In this document: one piece after another, positions 27,197-34,885 of the stretch | Layout of the letters: every line of letters starts with the position of its first letter | Position numbering within the stretch: the first letter of the stretch is position 1 | Assembly: GCA_035502775.1 (NCBI GenBank) | Contig: DATJUB010000023.1 | Coordinates: forward strand, 1-64,000 | DNA from: 67-14 sp035502775 | GTDB taxonomy: Bacteria; Actinomycetota; Thermoleophilia; Solirubrobacterales; 70-9 | DNA length: 64,000 nt | Reading direction: 5' to 3' | Translations under genes and position numbers: made by a program | Notes under the pieces: generated by a model | Database searches by the model: none | What the model was told of the DNA's origin: nothing | Seen by the model: only the letters and a program-made list of their open reading frames with translations

Positions 27197-27263
27197 CGTT
27201 CAGTAAGCGCCCCGAGCTGTTTTTTTGGCTTGGGGCGCTATTTTTTTGCCCGCTTACTGAACG
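27197..27263. terminator. nested hairpin terminator
   Basis: Inner stem 27206-27217 with 27228-27239 (12 bp, one G-T pair) has a T-rich loop and is followed by seven Ts: a strong rho-independent terminator for the gene before. An outer perfect 12-bp inverted repeat (27197-27208 with 27252-27263) encloses it and shares three bases with the inner stem. Confidence 0.85.
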
Positions 27264-27362
27264 TATCTTTATAAGAATCCTCACATGTTCAACACAGATA
27301 CAGGAGTACATGATACGTTCGAAAAGAGGTTATTTAGGGGAATCTCTAGAGGAGGAGTAGAA

Positions 27363-30300
27363 GTGTCTAGCCACTCATGTAAGGGGTCGCGGCCCGTGGG
27401 TCACGCGATCAAGGTAGGCGACATGGGAGCTGTCCCGAGAGGGTCAACTCGTCGCGGCATCACCTGGATGGCGGCTCTGTTCGCCGTCCTTTTCGCAGCA
27501 TCGCTTTCAATGGCCGCACCGTCGTTCGCGTCCGCGGCGGCGGAAGTGACCGCACAGATTTCACATCTGCCGGCCGGCAATCTGAAGACCGGCGAGCAGT
27601 TCACCGCGGAGATCAAGCTCAAGAACACGGGCGATGCGCCGACCGCTCCGGGCGCGACTCCGACCGACGCACTCGGGTTCTCGGTCGAGATACCGGAGTC
27701 CCTCGAGTACATCAGCGCCACCCCGGCCGACCCGGTCTGGTGGTCGAATCCGCAGTTCCCGACCGGCTGCTTCTCGATCAGCCTCGGCGCCACCCAGCTC
27801 GGTTGCTACGGCGATCCGAACGAGGTACTGGCCCCCGGAGAGACGAGCCCGGCGGTGAACGTGAAGCTGCGCGTCAAGCCGAGTTCGAGCGGCACGGTCG
27901 ATCTCAACGTTTCGTCGTTGGGCGGCGGTGGCGGCAACGTCAACGGATTGGACTCATTCCAGATCACTCCGTCGCCTTCACTCAGCCTGGACAAGTCGCA
28001 TTCCGGCCTGTTCAAGCGAAGCTCACAGGCCACGTATGACCTGACGGTCACCAACGACGGGCCCTTGCCGACGACCGGCACCGTGATCATCACCGACGAG
28101 CTGCCGGCCGGACTCACCTACGACGGTGCGAGCTCCACCGGAAACTACTGGAGCTGCGCCGATGCCGGACAGGTGGTCACCTGCACCGGTCCCGCGGTCA
28201 TCGCCAGCGGTGAATCGGCTCCGACACTCCACCTCGACGTGAATGTCGATGCCGGGGCGCCGAGCGAGGTGACCAACACCGCGACCGTGACCAGCACGGG
28301 CGCGACACCGGGCGAGGCGAGCGATCCGACCCCGATCTACTCGGCGAACGCCAAGCTGATCAGGTACTCGGTGAATCCGACCGAGGTCGCTTCACAGACA
28401 GAAGGCGTCGGTTCTTTCTTCCGGCTCCGCAATCTGTTCAACGACACGAACGTGTTCCTGGATTTCACCCAGCTGGTCAACAAGCCGGTCTTCACGGGCG
28501 CGTTCGAGCCGGGTGACGAGAGTGTCTCGATCGATCCGAGCGGAGTTGACTTCCCGACCTACACGATCCCGAATCTGGATGCCGGGCTCGCGCTGGGAGC
28601 GACGAAGATCTTCGTCGATGTGGACGTCGACTTCGTTCCGACCGGATCCTGGACGGGTTCGTACGACCCGGCCACCGGCGAATCGAGCCTCAACATGAAG
28701 GTCAACATCGTTCTCAACATCAAGTTGGCTTCACTGATTCCCGGCCTGTTGGTCGGTACCTGTGAAACCGGCCAGACCGATGTCGATCCGCTCACCACGG
28801 GCAGTCTCGCGCCACCGGATCCGGATGTCGTTCCGTCACCAGTGACCGCCGGTCAGCCCTTCGGTGCTGACAGCAACGGTGCCCTGATCAACAACAGCGT
28901 TGCCGTATCGGGTGTCGGTTGCCCCTACGTCAACCCGCTGATCACCGCACTCGCCGGACTCGATGCGGCCGGCCTGGCATCCGCGGTGAACGGCCTGCTC
29001 GGCACGCCGGCACCGACCGGAGCGACCGACATCCGCCTGGAGACGCATGCCGCGTTCCCGGAGGACAACGCCGCGCTGACCATGAAGGTCGCCCCGGTCG
29101 ACAAGATCGTGCTCGGCACAGGTGGTGCCTACAAGTACGACATCGTGAACGAGAGTTCCGAACCGACCGACGGCAGCACGATCAGCGTCACCAACACGCT
29201 GCCGGACGGTTTGGCCTACGTCGATTCGGCCGGATCCGATCCGAGCTGGAACTGCTCGGCCACGGGCCAAGATGTCACCTGCGACAACAACGGGACGTAC
29301 GCGGCCGGCGAGACCCTGCCGACATTGCGCGTCAATGTGAGCACGACCGGTGAGACGGCGTATCCGTCGGTCGCCAATTTCGCTTCCGTCGAGGGAGGTG
29401 GATCCGAAGGGGAGTTCATCGCGTCGCATATGACGAAGATCTCCGCTCCCGGTTTCGCCCTCGCGATGACCAGCGATACCGGCAACCACAACGTCGGGTC
29501 CACCTCGATCATGCGGCCCGGTGTCCGGAACTCCGGCACCGAGCCGACCGCGGGTGAGATCACTCTCGTCGGCACGCTCCCGAGGGGCATGACGTACGTA
29601 TCCGCTGCCGGGACCGGTGGTTTCACCTGCACCGCGGGTGCGGCCAGCGCGACCGGTCAGACGGTGACCTGCAAGACCAGCACGCCGGTTGCGGCCGGCG
29701 CCACGGTCACTCCGCAGATCACCGTCGCGGTGAACAGTGCCGCTGCCGATTCGGTCAGCACCAGCTGGGCGGTCAGTGGAGGCGGGGCCCCAGCGGCCGC
29801 GAACTCCAACGTCACCTCGGCCGTCCGGCCGGTGGTCCAGTCGGAGCTGTCGGTCACATCCACCCACACGGGTGATTTCGCGGTCGGCGCTCAGGGCGAG
29901 TACACGATCGTCCTGAAGAACACCGGCCTCGGCACCACCGGAACCAACCCGGTGACCGTGACCACCAACCTGCCGGACGGACTCCGGTTCGTGAGTGCCT
30001 CGCCCAGCGGTGGCACGAACTACTGGCAGTGCTCCGCCAGCGGCCAGACGGTCGAATGCGGCAACACCACGCCTGCCGGTGTGGGCAAGCCGATCGCCGC
30101 AGGTGGTTCCGCGACACCGCTGGTCATCACGGTCGACGTGGAGAACGGCGCCTACCCGAGCGTCACCAACCGCGTCACCGCGAGCGGCGGAGCGGCATCG
30201 AATGTCGCCAATGGTTCCGACCCCACGAATGTGACGGCCGCGACCACGCTCGGAATCATCAAGTCGCACGAGGGCAAGTTCACGGCCGGCGAGGATGGAA

Positions 30301-31334
30301 GTTTCAACCTCGAGGTCTACAACTCGTCACCGGTCGATTCGAGTGGCACCATCACCGTCTCCGACACGCTCCCGGCCGGGCTGACCTTCGTGTCAGCCGA
30401 CTCGGCGGGCGGGTACTGGAGCTGTGACGACGCCGCACAGGTGGTCACCTGCACCAGTGAGGCGGTCATTCCGGCCGGAGATTCCGCGCCGGACCTGACT
30501 ATCACCACCGGTGTCGGTGAGGCCGCGGTTCCGGGTGTGACCAATACCGGCACCGTGTCCGGCGGGGGCATGAGCGGCGACGCAGAGTCGAGCGACTCGG
30601 TGATCGTCGATCCGGCCCCGCCGATCCCGCCGAACCCGAACAAGCCGATCCTCTCGATCGACAAGTCCCATCAGGGTGATTTCAAGGCGGGACAGTCCGG
30701 CGAGTACAGGATCGTGGTGTCGAACGATGGTGAAGTTCCGACCTCCGGGACGATCACCGCGACCGACGCGCTGCCGATCGGGCTCACATATGAGAGCGCG
30801 GCCGGTGACGGCTGGAATTGCTCGGCCAGCGGTCAGAAGGTCAACTGCACGAGTGACGCGGTCGTGGCCGCGGGTGCGGATGCGTCCGCCATCACCCTGA
30901 AGGTCAAGGTCGATGGGGACGCCGCTCCCGGCGTGACCAACACGGCCTCGGTCCAGGGTGGCGGAGCGGTCGCCCAGGCGATCGCCTACGACCCGACCAA
31001 GGTCCAGGCCGGCAGTCCGAAGATCACCGCGGTGAAGGTCTCCCCCGCCAAGAAGTCGGTCAAGGCCGGCAAGGCGGTGACCCTCACGGTCAAGGTGACC
31101 AACGGCGGCGACGCGGCGGCGAGTGGAGTGTCCGTCTGCGCCTCTGGTCCGGCCAAGAAGGTCAAGGTGCCCGGATGCACGACGACCGACATCGCGGCCG
31201 GCGCGACCTCGAGCGTGAAGCTCAAGGTCAAGGCCGCGAAGAAGGCCAAGGGCAAGGCCACCGTGAAGGTGACCGCCAAGTCCGGTGCCGCCGGCAGCAG
31301 GTCGGCGAGCTCGAAGCTGACGATCAAGAAGTAA
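27363..31334 (+). CDS. giant secreted DUF11-repeat protein
   Basis: 1323 aa. GTG 27363 is chosen because a perfect AGGAGG lies 7 bases upstream; the longer ATG at 27285 has none. A long n-region precedes the signal peptide (about residues 35-62). Then at least six DUF11-type beta-sandwich repeats, each with LSIDKSH(Q/E)G..., a T(N)DGxxPTTG-like strand, LPxGLTY and W(N/S)CSASGQxVxC. The end (from about 1220) is the lysine-rich CARDB-like module. Such proteins form surface stalks or matrices; no catalytic motif is seen. A stretch at about 330-600 departs from the repeat pattern. Confidence 0.8.
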   Translation: MSSHSCKGSRPVGHAIKVGDMGAVPRGSTRRGITWMAALFAVLFAASLSMAAPSFASAAAEVTAQISHLPAGNLKTGEQFTAEIKLKNTGDAPTAPGATPTDALGFSVEIPESLEYISATPADPVWWSNPQFPTGCFSISLGATQLGCYGDPNEVLAPGETSPAVNVKLRVKPSSSGTVDLNVSSLGGGGGNVNGLDSFQITPSPSLSLDKSHSGLFKRSSQATYDLTVTNDGPLPTTGTVIITDELPAGLTYDGASSTGNYWSCADAGQVVTCTGPAVIASGESAPTLHLDVNVDAGAPSEVTNTATVTSTGATPGEASDPTPIYSANAKLIRYSVNPTEVASQTEGVGSFFRLRNLFNDTNVFLDFTQLVNKPVFTGAFEPGDESVSIDPSGVDFPTYTIPNLDAGLALGATKIFVDVDVDFVPTGSWTGSYDPATGESSLNMKVNIVLNIKLASLIPGLLVGTCETGQTDVDPLTTGSLAPPDPDVVPSPVTAGQPFGADSNGALINNSVAVSGVGCPYVNPLITALAGLDAAGLASAVNGLLGTPAPTGATDIRLETHAAFPEDNAALTMKVAPVDKIVLGTGGAYKYDIVNESSEPTDGSTISVTNTLPDGLAYVDSAGSDPSWNCSATGQDVTCDNNGTYAAGETLPTLRVNVSTTGETAYPSVANFASVEGGGSEGEFIASHMTKISAPGFALAMTSDTGNHNVGSTSIMRPGVRNSGTEPTAGEITLVGTLPRGMTYVSAAGTGGFTCTAGAASATGQTVTCKTSTPVAAGATVTPQITVAVNSAAADSVSTSWAVSGGGAPAAANSNVTSAVRPVVQSELSVTSTHTGDFAVGAQGEYTIVLKNTGLGTTGTNPVTVTTNLPDGLRFVSASPSGGTNYWQCSASGQTVECGNTTPAGVGKPIAAGGSATPLVITVDVENGAYPSVTNRVTASGGAASNVANGSDPTNVTAATTLGIIKSHEGKFTAGEDGSFNLEVYNSSPVDSSGTITVSDTLPAGLTFVSADSAGGYWSCDDAAQVVTCTSEAVIPAGDSAPDLTITTGVGEAAVPGVTNTGTVSGGGMSGDAESSDSVIVDPAPPIPPNPNKPILSIDKSHQGDFKAGQSGEYRIVVSNDGEVPTSGTITATDALPIGLTYESAAGDGWNCSASGQKVNCTSDAVVAAGADASAITLKVKVDGDAAPGVTNTASVQGGGAVAQAIAYDPTKVQAGSPKITAVKVSPAKKSVKAGKAVTLTVKVTNGGDAAASGVSVCASGPAKKVKVPGCTTTDIAAGATSSVKLKVKAAKKAKGKATVKVTAKSGAAGSRSASSKLTIKK

Positions 31335-31356
31335 GACAGGGATGAAAGTCAGACTG

Positions 31357-31388
31357 AAAGGGGCGGCCTTCGGGCCGCCCCTTTCTTT
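31357..31388 (+). terminator. intrinsic terminator after the DUF11 gene
   Basis: GGGGCGGCC (31360-31368) pairs with GGCCGCCCC (31373-31381), extended by A/T pairs, with a TTCG loop and TTTCTTTT tail. Confidence 0.9.
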
Positions 31389-31702
31389 TCCGGTCGCGGG
31401 CTCCATCGCGCGACCAACGGAGATCCTGCTTCGGAGAGGAGAGCGCATGAGCGCATCGAAATGAGCGCGATGGTGGGTCCTCCACCATCGCGCTCGGTTT
31501 GGTGTCCTCCATGACCGGCTTCGCGACATGTCGCGAGCCCCAAACTTCGACAAACCGATTCGGCTCTTGAGCCGAGATGACGATCCCCTCGTGGCCCGCA
31601 CCTCGATCCAAACCACCGAACTGGATTCACTCTAGCAGTTCTGAGTAATCACTTGTTCCTGATTTGTGAAGTCGTCCCGGACCGGAAGCGCGGGGCCGCC
31701 AT
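31389..31702. other. gene-free stretch with one strong hairpin
   Basis: No convincing ORF. It contains a perfect 14-bp stem (31463-31476 with 31482-31495, loop GTCCT), probably terminating one of the convergent transcripts. The rest shows nothing recognisable. Confidence 0.5.
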
Positions 31703-32806
31703 CTAGGGCTCGACGCAGTTGACGAGTTCGTCCAGCGAGGCGTCGAAGACGATGTACGCCAGCGGGTTGAACCCGCAATCGATCAGGTCGAACTGGCCGT
31801 CTTCCTCATAGACCTGATCTTCGCCCGAACCGGGTCTGATCGTGTCGAAGCCCGATTCGCCCTCGATCCAATCGTTGCCCGATCCGCCGAGGATCACGTC
31901 GTCCCCCGAACCGCCGACCAGCCCGAAACTGTTGCCGGTGTCACGGTCGTCTCCGGCTCTGCCATCAAGCAGATCGTCGCCCGGTCCTCCGATGAAGTTG
32001 CGGTCGCGGCCTTCGTGGCCCAGCAGACGATCGTCACCCTTTCCACCCCAGGCCCGTAGATCGAAACTGTTGAAGTCGGGATCCGGGCCCAGCCCGCCGG
32101 CCTCCATCAGATCGTCCCCGGGACCGAGAAGCACGTGGACCTTGTCAGCGTTGAAGCCGAGCAGCTCACCGAGTCGCCGGTTCACCGAACGCGAGCGCAG
32201 TGAGATCAGGCCGGCGGTGCGAGACAGGTAGACATGATCAGCCCTTCTGCTTCCCGCGAACAGGAGATAGGAAGCGTCACCTCGCCGGGGGGATTGGCCC
32301 TTCATCTCGATTCGGATGCCCTTTCCGCTCGCACCGGGCGAGAAGGGTCCTCCGGGCCCTTGGAATTCCGGGCGCGATCCGGGATTGGACCTCAGTCCCC
32401 GGCCGCTCTGATCGATGACCAGGGCGTGGCGCGAGGTGCGTTTCACCTTGATCACGATTCGATCGACATCACGAACGGTGACCGGTGAGCACCGAATCTC
32501 CCTCGATTGTCCACGCCAGCCCATATGGGATCGAATGCCCTCGGTGGTGAAGAACCTGATCCGTCTGTGGTCGCGGTAGAGCAGTGTGGCGCCATTGAGC
32601 CAGTTCTTCCGGTGGATCGAGACGTAGTCGCCGCGCGGCCCCTTCGGCCCGGATTCGACCTTGCGACAGGTATCACGGTCATATATCGATGCCGAGGCGG
32701 GCTTCTCCATCTGGACGAACATGGCCGCGACAAGCAACAGGCCGACCAGCACCCGACCCGCGCTCAGCCTAGGACTGAGATTCGTCGTTGCCGTATGGAC
32801 CCCCAT
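31703..32806 (-). CDS. secreted RTX-like calcium-binding repeat protein
   Basis: 367 aa. Signal peptide about 16-40. The N-terminal half is unrecognised and rich in Arg/Ser. Residues about 265-340 carry hemolysin-type nonapeptide repeats (GGPGDDLLDG, GGSGDDVILG, GSGNDWIEG), which bind Ca2+ in a parallel beta-roll. No lipase or protease domain is visible, so it is probably structural or adhesive. Convergent with the DUF11 giant. GGGGAG precedes the ATG. Confidence 0.8.
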   Translation of the reverse strand: MGVHTATTNLSPRLSAGRVLVGLLLVAAMFVQMEKPASASIYDRDTCRKVESGPKGPRGDYVSIHRKNWLNGATLLYRDHRRIRFFTTEGIRSHMGWRGQSREIRCSPVTVRDVDRIVIKVKRTSRHALVIDQSGRGLRSNPGSRPEFQGPGGPFSPGASGKGIRIEMKGQSPRRGDASYLLFAGSRRADHVYLSRTAGLISLRSRSVNRRLGELLGFNADKVHVLLGPGDDLMEAGGLGPDPDFNSFDLRAWGGKGDDRLLGHEGRDRNFIGGPGDDLLDGRAGDDRDTGNSFGLVGGSGDDVILGGSGNDWIEGESGFDTIRPGSGEDQVYEEDGQFDLIDCGFNPLAYIVFDASLDELVNCVEP

Positions 32807-32940
32807 CGCGATCTCCCCTCGAAACGTTCACCGTCATTGGCGATACAGAGCACTAAACCGCGAACGTCATCAAAGATGCGGCGGGCGGGAGAGATCCGCC
32901 GAACGGGGACCAAGCAGTAGAGCTGCCTGCACAAGAAAGG

Positions 32941-32980
32941 GTGGTGGGTCCGGATTCATTTCTGAACCCGGACCCACCAC
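32941..32980 (-). terminator. 18-bp hairpin terminator
   Basis: 32941-32958 with 32963-32980 (17 of 18 pairs), TTTC loop, followed on the minus strand by CCCTTTCTT. It lies 40 bases after the stop of the minus-strand gene at 33021. Confidence 0.8.
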
Positions 32981-33020
32981 CCGGATGCCGCTTCCTGCGG
33001 CTACCCCCTGTCGCTGCTTG

Positions 33021-34370
33021 CTACTTGACCTTGACCGTCGCCTTCGCGCTGGCGGAGCCGGCGTCGGTCGAGGAGGCCTTGAAGCTGAGCGAGATCTTCT
33101 TGCCCTTCTTCGCCTTCTTCTTGACGGTCACCTTGAACTTCACGGACTTGGACTTGCCCGCGGCGAGGTTGCCGGTCGAGACGCACTTGGCCCCGCCGAC
33201 GAACTTCTTCGGTGCGGTGAGGCAGACCTTGCTGCCTGCGGCCGCGCCGCCGCCGCTGTTGGTGACCTTGGCCGTGAAGGTGGCCTTCTTGCCACGCTTG
33301 ACCGTCTTGGACTTCGGGCTCACCTTGACGCCGATCTTGCCGCAGAGGCTTGGATCGGTCGCGCAGGTGCCAGGCCCGCCGGTGACGGTCCAGTCCCGAG
33401 TCGATACCGCACCGTCGCCGTCAATGTTCTTCGCCCGAACCGAGAAGGTGTGGGTGCCCGGTTGGACGCCGGCGTATGTCTTGGACCCGCTGTCGCAGGG
33501 AGCCCAGTCTGTGGATTCGATCTTGCAATCAAATCCGGTGATGGTTGTGGGCTCCGCGGCGTTCTTCTCATAGGTGAAGGTGGCCGAGTTTGAATCGGTC
33601 GTCGCGTCCGGACCCGTGAGGATCTTCGGAGCGAGCGGCTTTTTAGGTATCGGCGGAGTTCCCTCCTTGGCATCGCCTTCGAGCCAGATTCCACCGGGAC
33701 CACCGATCAGACCATCGACCGCGGGGCAGACGAGCCCGGCGAGCGATCCGGCCTCGGCGACCGATGCGGGCAGACCGGCCCAGGTGGCGACAAGCGCGCC
33801 GTCGAACGACGGCGGAGCGAACGGCGCCGCCTCGTAGTCGGTGGCCGGACGCGGCGGAGTGGCACCCGGGTCACCCGGGTCATTCAGCTCGCCGGTCGTC
33901 GACAGTCCGAGCGAGAAGCCGGAAACTCCGCAGCGGGCGACAGAGGACGCACTGTTCGCCGGGTAGACGGTGATCGTGGCCTTGGTCGGGATGCTGACCG
34001 TGGAAACACCGGTTGCCGCGTTGAGATTGCCGGTGATGTTGCCGTTAGCGGCGATCGCGATCTTCGCGTCGACCATGGGCAGGAGCGGCTCACCTGTCGC
34101 CAGGTCTTCGATCGTCTTGTTCGGAAACGAGAAATTCTCCTTGGGCGCCGTCAGTGTGCCGTCGCCGGCCACTTCCGCCGAAAGCCTTGCCGGAGGATCC
34201 GACAAGTCCGGATCGACGATCTTCGCCCACGTGGTCGAGAGCTGGATCACTCCTCGATCGAGCGTGTAGTTGTAGTTGGCCGCCTGAGCGGCACCCGTCA
34301 TGGCGGAAAACGACACGATCGCGACCAGCGCCGCCAGTGCCAATCCTATTTTGCGTCCTAAGTGAGTCAT
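33021..34370 (-). CDS. secreted protein paralogous to the 25.4-kb gene, lysine-rich tail
   Basis: 449 aa. Signal peptide about 1-32 (AQA). Same domain order as the gene at 25452: an N-terminal beta domain (TLDRGVIQLSTTWAKIVDP, GFSLGLSTTGEL, CPAVDGLIGGPGGIWLEG), one Ig-like repeat (CKIESTDWAPCDSGSKTY), and the lysine-rich C-terminal module with two cysteines. AAAGGAG precedes two consecutive ATGs (34373, 34370). Transcribed from a TTGACA/TACATA promoter with a leader of about 310 nt. Confidence 0.78.
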   Translation of the reverse strand: MTHLGRKIGLALAALVAIVSFSAMTGAAQAANYNYTLDRGVIQLSTTWAKIVDPDLSDPPARLSAEVAGDGTLTAPKENFSFPNKTIEDLATGEPLLPMVDAKIAIAANGNITGNLNAATGVSTVSIPTKATITVYPANSASSVARCGVSGFSLGLSTTGELNDPGDPGATPPRPATDYEAAPFAPPSFDGALVATWAGLPASVAEAGSLAGLVCPAVDGLIGGPGGIWLEGDAKEGTPPIPKKPLAPKILTGPDATTDSNSATFTYEKNAAEPTTITGFDCKIESTDWAPCDSGSKTYAGVQPGTHTFSVRAKNIDGDGAVSTRDWTVTGGPGTCATDPSLCGKIGVKVSPKSKTVKRGKKATFTAKVTNSGGGAAAGSKVCLTAPKKFVGGAKCVSTGNLAAGKSKSVKFKVTVKKKAKKGKKISLSFKASSTDAGSASAKATVKVK

Positions 34371-34679
34371 CATGCTCCTTTTTCTGTCTGCATTCCCTGC
34401 AAAAAATTTGCAGTCTGGATGGATGAGGGAGGCACTCCGGCGAGGCAGGGATCTCACCGAAGCACCTCCTCATCCTGATTCCGCGGGGAGGGACCGCGCT
34501 AGCGAGCGGCTATTCCAGCCCTCGCGGACTTGTCGCCTCGTGTCGAGGCTGGGACCTTGTGCACCCCATAAGAACTCTCCCTCCTGGATGGTTCAACTCA
34601 TCCCTCGTATCCATTACGAACCCTGCGGATTCCCCTCTCCTAGCCGATCGGATCGGCTCGCCGGAGACCTCTCCGGCCT
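34371..34679 (-). promoter_or_regulatory. long structured 5' leader
   Basis: About 310 nt between the predicted transcription start and the ATG. Several hairpins can form, including CTGCAAA/TTTGCAG just before the ribosome-binding site (34392-34412). A short upstream ORF with GGAGGGAG in front could begin at the ATG in TTCTTATGGGG. I could not match it to a known riboswitch. Confidence 0.45.
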
Positions 34680-34685
34680 TGCCTA

Positions 34686-34714
34686 TATGTACTTGATTGT
34701 TCAAGATTTGTCAA
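34686..34714 (-). promoter_or_regulatory. sigma70-type promoter
   Basis: On the minus strand: TTGACA (34709-34714), 17-base spacer, TACATA (34686-34691). Drives the secreted gene at 33021-34370. Confidence 0.75.
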
Positions 34715-34811
34715 GTAAAACGAGACTCGCCCGTTCACCGGGTGATGTTCGGGATACCGCCTCTGCGGCCGGCAGCTCGATGCCACCCCAATCCGGCACC
34801 GATCGACGGTC

Positions 34812-34844
34812 GGGCCCGCCCCTTCGCATTGAAGGAGCGGGCCC
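34812..34844 (-). terminator. hairpin after the FG-GAP gene
   Basis: 14-bp stem with one mismatch, GCATT loop, about 40 bases past the stop of the gene at 34886. No T-run. Confidence 0.6.
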
Positions 34845-34885
34845 ATCCATCTATCGATTCTCGTCGGTCACCACAGCCGGCCGGT

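Noticed and set aside
28836..31616. 477- and 407-aa minus-strand ORFs
   Set aside because: Antisense to the DUF11 repeats; repetitive Arg/Gly/Asp composition without domains.
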